The position numbers and the translations under genes are program-made. A model generated the notes under the pieces. The model made no database searches, had not been told where the DNA came from, and saw only the letters and a program-made list of their open reading frames with translations. DNA of 64,000 nt from Anolis sagrei (taxonomy: Eukaryota; Chordata; Lepidosauria; Squamata; Anolidae), in NCBI RefSeq assembly GCF_037176765.1, contig NC_090022.1:177487117-177551116 (forward strand). The letters are read 5' to 3'. Position 1 is the first letter of the stretch. Every line of letters starts with the position of its first letter. Of this stretch, positions 20,941-32,939 are shown piece by piece.

Positions 20941-22138
20941 TAGGCATGGTTAGGTTCGGTCGGAATCTTCTTAATTCAGAATAAATTTGGAAAGATTTGC
21001 TTTTTGAAGTGATTTCGAAGTTTTTAAGGAAACCAGAAGTCCCTTTTGCCCTTCCGAAGCTTTTTCCGCGATTTCTGTTACGAAGAAGTAAGTGAGTCGG
21101 AAATGATTCAGCTTTTCCCCGCTTCTGGTCCCTGGTCTCGGCTCAAGTCAGAGAAACCGTTTTAAACCAGAGTAAATGAATTTCCTCCCTTTCCTCTCCC
21201 CCCTCCCCATTTCTGTCTCAAGCTTGAGAAACCGTTTTAAACCAGAGTGTATGAATTTCCTCCCTTTCCTCTCCCCTCAATTCTGTCTCAAGCCTGGGAA
21301 GCCATTTTAAACCAGAGTGGATGAATTTCCTCCCTTTCCTGTCCCCCCGCTTTTGTCTCAAACCTGGGAAGCCGTTTTAAATCAGAATGGATGAATTTCC
21401 TCCCTTTCCTCTCCCCCCGCTTCTGTCTCAAACCTGGGAAGCTGTTTTAAATCAGACTGAATGAATTTCCTCCCTTTCCTCTTCCCCCGCTTCTGACTCA
21501 AGCCTGGGAAGCCATTTTAAACCAGAGTGGATGAATTTCCTCCCTTTCCTCTCCCCCTGCTTCTGTCTCAAGCCTGGGAAGCCATTTTAAACCAGAATGG
21601 ATGAATTTCCTCCCTTTCCTCTCCCCTCGCTTCTGTCTCAAGCCTGGGAAGCCATTTTAAACCAGAGTGGATGAATTTCCTCCCTTTCCTCTCCCCCTGC
21701 TTCTGTCTCAAGCCCGGGAAGCCGGTTTAAACCAGATTGAATGAATTTCCTCCCATTCCTCTCCCCCCCCCCCCCCCCCCGCTTCTATCTCAAACCTGGG
21801 AAGCCATTTTAAACCAGAGTGGATGAATTTCCTCCCTTTCCTCTCTCCCTGCTTCTGTCTCAAGCCTGGGAAGCTGTTTTAAAGGTGAAGGGTGAATTCT
21901 CTCCCTTTGCTTCCCCCTTCTGGAGTAAAACAACTACTTTCAAACTAAAGACCACCCAATGAAACAGGAAATAACACTTTCAAACCATTAAGGAAGGATT
22001 CGGAAGTCTCGGAAGTTTCGAAACGTTTTGAACATTTTTTTCTGTGAAAATCGGAATTGACTTTAGAATCGTACCACCAGTGCCCCCTACATCTGAAACG
22101 GGTTTTGAATCATTTTTTTAAAAAATCAAACAAGCCTA
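20941..22138. mobile_element. hAT element containing a 70-bp minisatellite
   Basis: Begins taggcatggttagg, ends caaacaagccta (inverted termini), with a perfect 8-bp target duplication ctagtttg (20933-20940, 22139-22146). Most of the interior is a tandem repeat. No transposase ORF. 1198 bp. Confidence 0.85.
21118..21895 (+). repeat. Minisatellite, about 10-11 units of 70 bp
   Basis: Marker atgaatttcctccctttcct recurs at 21176, 21251, 21321, 21391, 21461, 21531, 21601, 21671, 21741 and 21823. The step is exactly 70 bp in six consecutive intervals. The last step is 82 because of a poly(C) run at 21766-21780. Confidence 0.95.
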
Positions 22139-22224
22139 CTAGTTTGTATGCAGGTATTCTCCAATCATCTGTGAAATGACTGAGCAGGGAAGGACATGAT
22201 TTAAAGCACAAAAGAGGGAGACTA

Positions 22225-22390
22225 TATGGTTCTTATTCATGGCAACCTTAAGGTGAACCTATAACAGGACTTTCTGGGTCAGAGAGAGTGTAGCTAACCC
22301 AACGTCATCCAATCGGTTTTCATGACTTAGTGGGAATTCGAACCCTGGTCTCTAGAGTTGTACTGCAATGCTCAAACTGCTACACAACAT
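22225..22390 (-). mobile_element. SINE type C, minus strand
   Basis: ggttcttattcatggcaaccttaaggtgaacc ... gggaattcgaaccctggtctctagagttg: tRNA-like head with B box gggttcgaattc on the minus strand. Confidence 0.75.
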
Positions 22391-22399
22391 TGGATGTCC

Positions 22400-23520
22400 T
22401 GATTGTGTTACATCTGCAGAGAAGCTGGCTAATGAGAGCAAGTGTTTGGGATATGCAGAATATGCAGCTTGCCAAAGAACCATGTAATTCAAAAGCTTGC
22501 TAAACTTCTGTGCTATAAAAGGTTTTCTTATGTTCCTGTGATTGCTGCCTGGAAAACGCAGGAGGCGTCTGGAACTGAAATAGCAGGAGGCAACGTAGGT
22601 GGGAACCGCTCAGAAGAGGAAAGCATGGCAGTGGAACGCTCATGATTTCCGCCCTTCCTTCCATCTGGTGAAAGAAGCCACAGCCCTGGAACTCTGTCCT
22701 ATTCTATGCACAAATGTTTACTGTGAGATAATGCGCCCTCTGAAGAAACACAGTGACAGAGACACACATGCCCATCACTTCACACACAAAGGAAATAGCC
22801 ATAGATGGTGCAAAAATGAAACACTTCTCGTTTCTGATTGCCTGTTTCCATGGTTTCCTTCACACGTGAGGCATCCGTTTGCAACTAGAAACATTTTTTT
22901 TCTCTGCTAGGTAGGGAACGAGAGACCCACGTAGGTTCAGATGATACCACTTAGTGAGAATTTATGCTGATTTCCAGCAGCTTTAAGGCCATGTGGCGGT
23001 GCGGGTTGGGAACAGGGCAGGCTTTGCCTGAGAATCAATCAGACCCATTAGGAGGAGGAGGCCAAAGAGCTCGCCTTTCAAACCTCTCCGGTTTCACATC
23101 TCCTTGAAGTCACCACGAGAGCATCAGGGGGAAGTGGGCAGAGTGCTCACTCAAGGCAGATTCCTCTGGGGGGCGGGGAGGGGGGGAGAGGCCAAGTCTC
23201 GAGGGCAGAAAGAGCAAGGCTGGGATGGGAAGAAGGAAGGAAGGAAGGAAGTCTCATGCCTTCGGCTTCATGCTGCCTCAGCCACCATGCCATCCAAACC
23301 TAGCCAACTTGTAGCATTCCGAGTGTTGTTTTGACTCCAGCTCCCATCCTCCACTTTTGCCTTTGCTGCAGCCTTCCCATTCCATCCAAGACTGGCTTAC
23401 TTGGAGCACTCCAAGTGTTGGTTGGACCCCAGTTCACAAATTCTGCTTCTGATTTCACTACAATCTCAGCTGTCATGGTATTCTCTCTGTATACAACCCA
23501 CATGATCTCTCCGATCATCT
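22400..23520. other. Unassigned intergenic sequence
   Basis: Short frames only, no recognised domain. Contains a small (aagg)n run at 23232-23250 and a G-rich patch at 23166-23190. I see no gene here. Confidence 0.6.
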
Positions 23521-23524
23521 GGAG

Positions 23525-24023
23525 AGGCCCTGCTCATGCTCCCACCTGCATCGCAAGCGCAATTGGTGGGGACGAGAGAGAGGGCCTTTTCGGTGGTGGC
23601 CCCTCGACTCTGGAACTCACTCCCTAACGACATCAGGCATGCCCCAACTCTGGCAGTCTTTAAGAGGAGCTTGAAGACATGGTTGTTCCAGTGTGCCTTC
23701 CCAGAATAATGATCCCATAGCACTTTGTCCTCCAAAGCACTTTACATATTAGGTCTGCTTGTACGTTTTCCACAAACCGCCCCATCACTTTTTCACCCAT
23801 GTCCAGCATTATTTTTTAATCTTTTAATTCCAATTACATTTGGCCTACCCATAGTTTTTAAAGTGTGTTGTCCTATTGATAATGCTTGTGTTATTGTTTT
23901 ATTGTTTTGTTGTTTTTAAATTGCTTGTATTGTTATTGTTATTGCTTGTATTGTTGCATTTTGGGCTCGGCCTCATGTAAGCCGCACCAAGTCCCTTGGG
24001 GAGATGTTAGCGGGGTATAAATA

Positions 24024-24063
<40 letters not shown>
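23525..24063 (+). mobile_element. L2 LINE 3' part with (ATT)n tail
   Basis: gagagggccttttcggtggtggcccctcgactctggaactcactccc ([15 protein letters not shown] type), then L2 3' UTR (gtaagccgcaccaagtcccttggggagatg) and (att)n to 24063. Confidence 0.85.
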
Positions 24064-24065
<2 letters not shown>

Positions 24066-24509
24066 AGCCCACCTGATTTGTAGCATTCTGCAAATTATTG
24101 GGTCTCCAGTTTGATTCATCCATCCACATTGAGTATGCTGGCTTTGCAATCCCATGAGTTGTTGTTAGCATTTCACTGTCTTACTCTCTGAAATCTCTGC
24201 CCACTCTACCATCCAGGTTTGGCCAACTAGTGGAGCTCTGGGTGTTGTTCGTAGTGTATTTCGTTGTCTTATTTTCTGACTTGGCTGCAGTCTCACAGTA
24301 AGCTGCTCAGACGTGACCAACTTAAAGGTCTTCTAGATTTTGTGATTTCAGCTCCACTAAAATCGGGGGTTCAGGGCCCAATGTGCCAACTTCCAAAGGA
24401 CCAGATAAAACACAGGCGGGCTGAAGGCAAAACCAGAGGCTTTTTTCTCAATAATCAGAGAGGATGTCAGCTGAGTGCACTCCAAAGAACTGACATACCA
24501 CAACTGCAA

Positions 24510-25020
24510 ATACATAGACATATTTATTTATTTATTTATTTATCTACAGCTTTTATATTCTGCCCTTCTCACCCCGCAGGGGACTCAGGGCGGATTACAG
24601 TGTACACATATATGGCAAACATTCAATGCCAATTTTGACATACAAACATATACAGGCATAAACAGAGGCTAACTTTTTCTGGCCGCCAGGGGAGCTGTCG
24701 CTTTCATCGTCCATCTGCGACGCTGATGAAGCACTTCCGCATTCCCCGCATGCTTCCCCGCTGGAATGCTTTGCTAGAGTCTTCTTTATGGCCTCATAAA
24801 TCAGTTAATTTAGCCTCCTCACACTTTAAGGTGGTACCTAATTTTCCTACTTGACAGATGCAACTGTCTTTCGGGTTGCAAAGGTCGACAACAGGCTACA
24901 CACAATTGGTTGGAAACCCACTCCAACCCAGGCTGGCTTCGAACTCATGACCTTTTTGGTCAGAGTGATCTTAATGCAGCTGACACTCAGCCAGCTGCGC
25001 CACAATCCCGGTGCATTTTG
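24510..25020 (-). mobile_element. L2 LINE fragment
   Basis: (attt)n then ccttctcaccccgcaggggactcagggcggattac: L2 3' UTR in reverse. The older part toward 25020 is less certain. Confidence 0.7.
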
Positions 25021-25429
25021 CATTTTGACAGGTATTCAAAAATATTCGGCTCCTGATTGGTTTTAGAAAGTGTCCAGCTAGGGTTGCTTCAGGCCTCCAT
25101 CTGGTGTCATCACTGGTTGTTCCTTGCTGTGGCAGGAAACTTTAATAAACTGTAATTGGATTATTTGGAAGACTGCGTCTATTTATTGATCTGCCCATGA
25201 GAGGGGTACAATTAGAAAGGAATGTGGTGGGACAATCAACAATTGGCTGAAGTACATCTTGATATTCCAGCTCTGGTTAATACAATGGGTGCCAGTCAAG
25301 ATAAACAAAGGGGTGCTTAAGGTGTTGACCATTTCAGTAGATGTCTTAATAGTGGGTCCAGATTGGAGGTATAAAAGAGGAAATATTTCCAGAGATAACC
25401 CAGATCATTTCCCATAGCACTGAGCCATG

Positions 25430-25485
25430 ACAATTAGAGTGGTGCCAAACTGCATTGATTCCACAATGTAGATGCTCCCTGAAAT
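25430..25485. mobile_element. MITE family 2, right end
   Basis: gccaaactgcattgattccacaatgtagatgctccct. Confidence 0.5.
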
Positions 25486-25544
25486 GATGTTTTGAAATGT
25501 CAGAATTTCAAGTGCTGCCTCAGAGTGTGTTGGAATCTCTTTCT

Positions 25545-26535
25545 CTGGAGGTTTCCGTCCTGGGCCCGGTCCTGTTCAACTTCTTTATTAATGACTTAGA
25601 TGAAAGGTTAGAAGGCAGGATCATCAAGTTTGCAGATGACACCAAATTGGGAGGGATAGCCAATACTCCAGAGGACAGGAGCAGAATTCAAAACGATCTT
25701 GACAGATTAGAGAGATGGGCCAAAACTAACAAAATGAAATTCAATGATGACAAATGCAAGATACTCCACTTTGTCAGGAAAAACAAAATGCAAAGATACA
25801 GAAAGGGGGACAATGCCTGGTTCGAGAGCAGTACGTGCGAAAAAGACCTTGGAGTCCTTGTGGACAACAAGTTAAACATGAGCCAACAATGTGATGTGGC
25901 GGGAAAAAAAGCCAATGGGATTTTGGCCTGCATCAATAGGAGTCTAGTGTCTAGGTCCAGGGAAGTAATGCTACCCCTCTATTCTGCCTTGGTTAGACAA
26001 CACCTGGAATATTGTGTCCAATTCTGGGCACCACAATTCAAGAGAGATATTGACAAACTGGAATGTGTCCAGAGGAGGGCGACTAACATGATCAAAGGTC
26101 TGGAGAACAAGCCCTATGAAGAGCGGCTTAAAGAGCTGGGCATGTTTAGCCTGAAGAAGAGAAGGCTGAGAGGAGACATGATAGCCATGTATAAATATGT
26201 GAGAGGAAGTCACAGGTATGAGGGAGCAAGCTTGTTTTCTGCTACCCTGGAGACTAGGACATGGAACAATGGCCTCAAACTACAAGAGAGGAGATTCCAT
26301 CTGAACATGAAGAAAAACTTTCTACTGTGAGAGCCGTTCAGCAGTGGAACTCTCTGCCCCAGAGTGTGGTGGAGGCTTCTTCTTTGGAGGCTTTTAAACA
26401 GAGGCTGGATGGCCATCTGTCAGGGGTGCTTTGAATGCAATATTCCTGCTTCTTGGCAGGGGGTTGGACTGGACTTGGCAGGGGGTTGGACTCCAACTCT
26501 ATGATTTTATGATTCTATGATTCTATGAGGCTGGA
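25545..26535 (+). mobile_element. CR1 LINE, C-terminal half of RT, long open frame
   Basis: Open for 277 codons from 25497 to 26330. VLGPVLFNFFINDLDERLEG and IIKFADDTKLGGI carry the reverse-transcriptase FADD active site, followed by [18 protein letters not shown] and [16 protein letters not shown]. The CR1 3' end follows, with (gattctat)n at 26500-26527. 5'-truncated, so not mobile by itself. Little decay suggests a fairly young insertion. Confidence 0.93.
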
Positions 26536-26559
26536 TGGTCATATGTACGTAGGGCTTTG

Positions 26560-27180
26560 ATCCTGTGTTTCTGCGTGGCAAGGGTTGGTCTGGGTGGCCT
26601 TTTGTATCTCTGCCAAATCTAGGATTCTATGAATTTTCTCTACAAGAATACATCTTTGCTCACCTCCATATGGCTTTAACCCCTGATGTCCATTTGAGGA
26701 AGGACAGTATTCCATTTCCAGCAACAAGCAAGGAGAGAAGTGGCAAGAAGAAACAGGAGTATTTTTCTAAGAGCTCTGTTCTGTGACCTCATTGCTTTCA
26801 TTTGCCTTGAAACCTTGAAAAGCCTCTTAGAAACTTAGAAAGTGCAAGAGAGAGGAACAAGCAGAAAGAGATGCCCTTTGAGATCTTCAAGGTGAAGAGA
26901 CTTGCAATACAATTCTGGCTTCTCAGAAGTCAGCGTTTGCTGGATTCAATGAGACTTTCATCCCCAAGTGCCTATGGATAGCTTGCTGCTTCAAAACTAT
27001 GGCACGAATAACTGCTGGGATGCTACTGTGCTGACATCCAAGTGGTTTGTCTTCCCGAGAAGTTGCAAATTTTGGCATGGTCTGTAGTGCAGCCATCACA
27101 AGTACATAAGCTGTACTTATAAAATTAAACATATTAATAAAATATAAATTCATAGTGTCTCCTTGTTAAAACGTTGTCCG
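26560..27180. other. Unassigned intergenic sequence
   Basis: 26560-26640 resembles another CR1 3' end (tggcaagggttggtctgggtggcctttt). The rest is unrecognised. Confidence 0.5.
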
Positions 27181-27182
27181 GT

Positions 27183-27305
27183 CTGAGCATGCTTGCCACA
27201 GATGCAAGCGAAACGCCAGGAGAGAATGCTTCTAGAACACGGCCATACAGCCCGAAAAACCTACAACAACCCAGTGATTCTGGCCATGAAAGTCTTCGAC
27301 AATGC
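27183..27305 (-). repeat. GTATTGTCGAAGG repeat, near-complete
   Basis: gagcatgcttgccacagatgcaagcgaaacgccaggag ... cgaaaaacctacaacaacccagtgattc ... cttcgacaatgcat, minus orientation. Confidence 0.75.
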
Positions 27306-27309
27306 ATTA

Positions 27310-27900
27310 AATAAGAAACTCTTGTGTCTTTAGTATTTTTCTCTGAAGAGGAAAAAAGCAAGAGGAGGAACTTGTTTTGAAAAACATTTCTAGTGACTGA
27401 AAATACTCTGAATGCAAGAAGAAGGACCCCGTTTTGGTCCAAAAGTCAATCGGAAGAAAGGTGAACGCCAAGGCAGGCAGCCCAAGACCTGAGTTGAGGA
27501 GGAGGTGGAGATGGAGAGAGTGCAAATGATACAAGGCAGGGGGAGTGTGGTTTAAAATTGCATTATGTCTGGCCTCCGAGATATTGATTTTTCTCCTTTT
27601 TCTATTTATAGCAGCCTCACTCAGTGTCAAATCTCTTCCAGCAGTCACAGGCTCCAACAGAAACCAGGCCAGTTTGTCTCCCAGAGAAGGCTGTGGCAAA
27701 GAAAGAAGGAATCAGACAATGGGAGGAGGGCAGCGTAGTTTCTGGGGCTGGCAGGAACACAAGGGTTGGTGTCATTATCACCATCACCACTACTGCTGCT
27801 ACTAGTAGTAGCAGGACAACGACAAAATGAAGGCAACATTTTGCAGCATCCAGTGTTCTCTTTCTAGCCGCTTGCCTTCCTCTTTGCTGGACCATTGTGA
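27310..27900. other. Unassigned sequence, gene-poor
   Basis: AT-rich then (cac/tgc)n-like 27775-27830. No recognised domain. Confidence 0.5.
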
Positions 27901-27912
27901 GAGGCCTTAAAG

Positions 27913-28658
27913 CAGTGTTTCTCAACCTGGGGGTCGGGACCCCTGGGGGGGTCACGGGGGGGGGGGGTCAGAGTGGTCACCAAAGACAAACACAGTCTTT
28001 TCTGTTGGTCATGGGGGTTCTGTGTGGGAAGTTTGGCCCAATTCTATCATTGGTAGGGTTCAGAATGCTCTTTGATTGTAGGTGAACTATAAATCCCAGC
28101 AACTACAACTCCCAAATGTCAAGGTCTATTTTCCCCAAACTCCACCAGTGTTCACATTTGTACATATTGAGTATTTGTGCCAGGTTTGCTCCAGATCCAT
28201 CATTGTTTGAGTCCACAGTGCTCTCTGGATATAGGTGAACTGAAACTTCAAAACTCAAGGTCCATGACCACCAAACCCTTCCAGTATTTTCTGTTGGTCA
28301 TGGCAGTTCTGTTTGCCAAGTTTGGTTCAATTCCATCGTTGGTGGAGTTCAGAATGCTCTTTGATTGTAGGTGAACTATAAATCCCAGCACCTACAACTC
28401 CCAAATGACAAAATCAATCCCCGTCCAACCTCACCAGTATTCAAATTTGGGCGTATTGGGTATTGGTGCCAAATTTGGTCCAGTGAAAGAAAATACATTT
28501 TGTATATCAGATTCATTGCATATCAGTCATTACGATTCATAACAATAGTAATATTATAATTGTGAAGAAGCAACACAAATAATTTTATGGTTGGGGGTCA
28601 CCACAACATGAGGAACTGTATTAAGGGGTCACAGCATTAGGAAGGTTGAGAACCACTG
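27913..28658 (+). mobile_element. Charlie-like hAT, intact, 746 bp
   Basis: Termini cagtgtttctcaacctgggg and ggttgagaaccactg with a perfect 8-bp target duplication ccttaaag (27905-27912, 28659-28666). It contains about two internal copies of the module that makes the 289-bp array elsewhere, and a poly(G) run at 27957-27967. Confidence 0.93.
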
Positions 28659-28689
28659 CCTTAAAGGAAAGGAGCTGTGGATTGGTCTT

Positions 28690-29345
28690 GACAAGTTAAA
28701 CATGAGCCAACAATGTGATGTGGCGGCAAAAAAAGCCAATGGGATTTTGGCCTGCATCAATAGGAACATAGTGTCTAGATCTAAGGAAGTAATGCTACCC
28801 CTCTATTCTGCTTTGGTTAGACCACATCTGGAATATTGTGTCCAATTCTGGGCACCACAATTCAAGAGAGATATTGACAAGCTGGAATGTGTCCAGAGGA
28901 GGGCAACTAAAATGATCAAGGGTCTGGAGAACAAGCCCTATGAGGAGCGGCTTAGGGAACTGGGCATGTTTAGCCTGAAGAAGAGAAGGCTGAGAGGAGA
29001 TATGATAGCCATGTATAAATATGTGAGAGGAAGCCACAGGGAGGAGGGAGCAAGCTTGTTTTCTGCTTCCTTGGAGACTAGGACGCGGAACAATGGCTTC
29101 AAACTACAAGAGAGGAGATTCCATCTGAACATGAGGAAGAACTTCCTGACTGTGAGAGCCGTTCAGCAGTGGAACTCTCTGCCCCGGAGTGTGGTGGAGG
29201 CTCCTTCTTTGGAAGCTTTTAAGCAGAGGCTGGATGGCCATCTGTCAGGGGTGATTTGAATGCAATATTCCTGCTTCTTGGCAGGGGGTTGGACTGGATG
29301 GCCCATGAGGTCTCTTCCAACTCTTTGATTCTATGATTCTATGAT
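28690..29345 (+). mobile_element. CR1 LINE 3' part, open frame of 185 codons
   Basis: 28702-29259 reads [20 protein letters not shown] to [20 protein letters not shown] and the ORF end SGVI, then the CR1 3' UTR and (gattctat)n. 5'-truncated, little decayed. Confidence 0.93.
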
Positions 29346-29349
29346 TCCC

Positions 29350-29900
29350 ATTTGTGCCTTGTATGCTGGATCAAGTGGTCCTAGCATATGGCCAATGCTG
29401 CACATCAATTGGTGCCTTACATGCACAGATCACATGCGAGCGTTGTAGATGTGAAGCCTTGTGACTGACAAGTGAGCAGCAGAATTGTCAGGGGAGTTGT
29501 GGATGTGACACATTGGTTGCTACTGTCTCTCGCCCTCCATCCACTTCCAACATTCCATAAGTACAGTTGTAGTTCTGACTTTGCTGATGAAAGGGTCTAT
29601 TATGCCAAAGTAAATGCAAATGCATAATAAGCATCTGGGAAAATTATTTATTGCTGTATTAGAGTGCTGGTCCAGGTAGGTAGTCCCAAAAACAAACTTT
29701 TCCCAGGCTCTGGTTACCACAGTAGGCCCTGTGGAAGCAGAACCATACATTCACTTTGCCAATAATATAGTACACTTTCCAAAGGTTTATTCGAGAAAAG
29801 AGTCAAATGCTTGCCCCAGGGAGCATACAATCGAGGTGCAATGCAAGCACACGTCACACTCTCCCAACTTCAAAAGAAAAAAAGACAAAGCCTTTGGGGA
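29350..29900. other. Unassigned intergenic sequence
   Basis: No ORF or repeat family recognised. Confidence 0.55.
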
Positions 29901-29909
29901 GATAGGGTG

Positions 29910-30424
29910 GTCTTGAGAAGACGGGCAGTCAAATGATAGTGTGCTGAAAGAAACAAAGACCACCAGCATTGAAGCTATGGTCCTCTGCCATCAGCTCTGT
30001 CAGAATGCCCAGTCACCATCTCCCAAAGCAGTTATTCTTCTCCGATCTCAAGAATGGAAAATGAAATGTTGGACAACAGGAAAAGAGATTTAAAGATGGG
30101 CTCAAAGCCAAAACTGTGGCATAGACACCGAGAACTGGTAAGCCCTGGCCCTTGAGCGCTGTAGCTGAGGTCAGCTGTGACCAGCAGTGCTGTAGAATTT
30201 GATGAGGCACAACTAGAGGGTGAAAGAGAGAAACGTGCCAAGAGGAAGTTGTGTCAAGCCAACCCCGACTGGGACAGCCTTCCACCTGGAAACCAATGCC
30301 CTCAATGCGGGAAAACATGCAGATCAAGAATAGGGCTCCACAGTCACCTACCGACCCACCGCCAGGACACTGCATTTGGAGGACAATCTTACTTGGACAA
30401 CGAGGGATCGCCTAAGTAAGTAAG
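29910..30424 (+). mobile_element. Zinc-finger-tailed LINE (Vingi/RTE-like) 3' fragment
   Basis: gaaacaaagaccaccagcattgaagc ... NQCPQCGKTCRSRIGLHSHL in frame at 30177-30419; ends gggatcgcc taagtaagtaagtaa, the family's TAAG-repeat 3' tail. Confidence 0.8.
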
Positions 30425-30429
30425 TAATA

Positions 30430-31140
30430 TGAAACAACTTAGGAAATTGGTATCCCTTATATAAAATGGCAAAATCAAGGTTTGCTTTTTGGAATTATAT
30501 ATTCATATAATTGATAGTTGAATCTATGAATATGGCAAGTTGGCTTTTAAATCCATGCTTTACTTTTAAGCTGCCCAGCTAATTTCTGCTACTGAAAGCA
30601 TGAATGGCCCCAGCTCTTTGATTCTAGCTGCAATTTTTCTCTTCCACTGGCCTTCCCACACTGTTTTGGTGAGTTTGGAGGATTCATCTTAATTGGGGGG
30701 GGGGGGGGGGGAGTTGATCTTGCCCACTTGAAGTCTACTCTCCTATTGTTCAGATTATGATGTCATGATATCTTTTCTTCACCTTAATATATTTCTGTTG
30801 AATGACTAACCATGGAGTATCGCTAAACTGAAGATGATGTCACTGCTTTTCTGTGATACAGGAACTGAATCAATAGACAGTATTATCTGCTCTCTTGATG
30901 CCCTTAAAGCCTCTAAACTCTCTGAGCCAAGGACCCTGTCCCTTTCTGCACCACCCTATGTTTTCCAGAGGAAGATTGTCTGGTTGCTGTTTACGTACCT
31001 CCAAAATCCACTGCTTTTCGAAGCCAAGACTCAATTTAGACCTACAGGAGGGAGAAATGTCTCACCAATTAGACTTTTCATGGCTCAGAGTCTGCTGTTC
31101 TCCTTTTTTTCCATTGCATATGTGTTCAAGAAGCATAGCT
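30430..31140. other. Unassigned intergenic sequence with a poly(G) run
   Basis: Poly(G) of about 16 at 30695-30711. No domain recognised. Confidence 0.6.
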
Positions 31141-31360
31141 TCTGTTGTTATTGCTCACCTTCAAGTAGTTTCTGACTTATGTCAGCCCTAACGAGAACCA
31201 AGCAAAGGATGTTCTTAACAAGGCTTGTTCAGAGAAGATTTGGTATGTCCTGTTTCTGAAGCTGAGAGATTGTGACTTGCCAAGGTCACTCTGTGAGAGA
31301 GAATGCAAACCCTGGTCTGCAGTGATGGCCTAATGTTCAAAACACTACACCACTTTGTCT
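31141..31360 (-). mobile_element. SINE type C, minus strand
   Basis: tgttgttattgctcaccttcaagtagtttctgacttatgtcagccc ... gaatgcaaaccctggtctgcagtgatgg: an old copy. Confidence 0.65.
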
Positions 31361-31423
31361 CTCTATCAGCAAGGTCAATGTAACCTAAAATGACTTGGAT
31401 GCACACAACAACAAAACCTCCTC

Positions 31424-31424
31424 C

Positions 31425-31457
<33 letters not shown>

Positions 31458-31600
31458 GGTAAAGGTAGTCCCCTGACATTACGTCCAGTCATGTCTGACT
31501 CTGGGGTGTGGTGCTCATCTCTATTTCTAAGCCGAAGAGCCAGCGTTGTCCGTAGACACCTCCAAAGTCATGTGGCCGGCATGACTGCATGGAGCGCCAT
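31424..31600 (-). mobile_element. SINE type A fragment between (ATT)n runs
   Basis: aggtaaaggtagtcccctgacattacgtccag ... ggccggcatgactgcatggagcgcc: 3' half of SINE A in reverse, preceded by (att)n and followed by attattatt. Confidence 0.85.
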
Positions 31601-31639
31601 TATTATTATTTACTTTTTATTACTTTGGCTATATAATCC

Positions 31640-32560
31640 AAAATGACTTTAACAGATTAGAGAACTGAGCCCAAATTAACAAAATGGATGTGGGCAGGGA
31701 GAAATGTAATGTACTAGCCAATAAAAATGCAATGCACAGATCTTACTTACTTACTTAGGCGATCCCTCGTACTCGAGGATGATGGTCCTCTAAGTTCGGT
31801 GTTCTGTTGGTGGGTCCGTAGGTGACTGTGTAGCCCTATTCTTGATCTGCATCTTCTCCCACAGTGAGGGCATCGGTTTCCAGGTGGAAGTCCCGTCGGG
31901 GTTGGCTTGATGTGCCTTCCTCTTGGCACATTTCTCTCTTTCGTCCTCTATTCGTGCCTCTTCACATTCTACAACACTGCTGGTCACAGCTGACCTCCAA
32001 CTGGAGCGCTCAAGGGCCAGGGCTTCCCAGTTCTCAGTGTCTACGCCACAGTTTTTAAGGTTGGCTTTGAGCCCATCTTTTAATCTCTTTTCCTGCCTGC
32101 TCACATTCCGTTTTTCGTTCTTGAGTTTGGAATAGAGTAACTGCTTTGGGAGACGGTGGTCGGGCATCCGGACAACATGGCCGGTCCAGCGGAGTTGATG
32201 GTGGAGGACCATCGCTTCAATGCTGGTGGTCTTTGCTTCTTCCAGCATGCTGATGTTTGTCCGCCTGTCTTCCCAAGAGATTTGCAGGATTTTGCGGAGG
32301 CAGCGCTGATGGAATCGCTCCAGGAGTTGCATGTGACATCTGTAGACTGTCCACATCTCACAGGCGTATAGCAGGGTTGGGAGAACAATAGCTTTATAAA
32401 CAAGCACCTTGATATGCCTACGGATGTCCTGGTCCTCAAACACTCTCTGGATGGTTAGACACTTGGCTTGAAAACAATACATGAGAAAGGGAGCTAGGAA
32501 TCTTGGTAGACTACACGTTAAACATGAGTCAACAGTGGATGTGACAGCTCAAAAGGCCAA
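31640..32560 (+). mobile_element. Old CR1 fragment split by a zinc-finger LINE
   Basis: 31640-31740 (ttaacagattagagaactgagccc) and 32486-32560 (ggaatcttggtagactacacg ttaaacatgagtcaacag) are consecutive parts of a CR1 copy. The LINE at 31742-32485 is inserted between them in the opposite orientation. Confidence 0.75.
31742..32485 (-). mobile_element. Zinc-finger-tailed LINE (Vingi/RTE-like)
   Basis: Open for 230 codons at 32482-31790: RVFEDQDIRRHIKVLVYKAI, YACEMWTVYRCHMQLLERFH, CLRKILQISWEDRRTNISML. The C2H2 finger (CPHCGRRCRSRIGLHSHL) lies just after in another frame, so one frameshift is present. The 3' tail is (taag)n, seen as cttacttacttactt on plus. Confidence 0.83.
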
Positions 32561-32564
32561 TGTA

Positions 32565-32807
32565 CACAGCCGCTACTTTTGTAGCTTGCTGGATTTTATA
32601 GTATCTTTTAAATTGATAGGGGTTTTATTGCTGTTTGAAGTATAATTGAGTCAATTTTATTGTTATTAGTGTTACCTTTTTGTATCTTGTTGTGTTTGTA
32701 TTTTGTTGCACTATCGAGTGCATTCTGTGAGCCACCCCAAGTCCCTTTGGAGAGATGGTGGTGAGAAGCAAATCAAGTAATATTATTGATATTATTGATA
32801 TTATTGA

Positions 32808-32847
<40 letters not shown>

Positions 32848-32850
32848 GAT
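32565..32850 (+). mobile_element. L2 LINE 3' UTR with (ATT)n
   Basis: gtgagccaccccaagtccctttggagagatggtgg then agtaatattattgatatt and (att)n. Confidence 0.75.
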
Positions 32851-32904
32851 ACACAACAAGTTTAGTACACAGCAAATAAGATCACTATGCTGGCTTTCTA
32901 TTTC

Positions 32905-32939
<35 letters not shown>

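Noticed and set aside
25497-26330. 277-codon frame as a host gene
   Set aside because: It is CR1 reverse transcriptase with the CR1 3' end directly after it.
31790-32482. Zinc-finger and craniofacial-protein-like frame as a host gene
   Set aside because: Non-LTR retrotransposon tail present in four copies, all inside other repeats.
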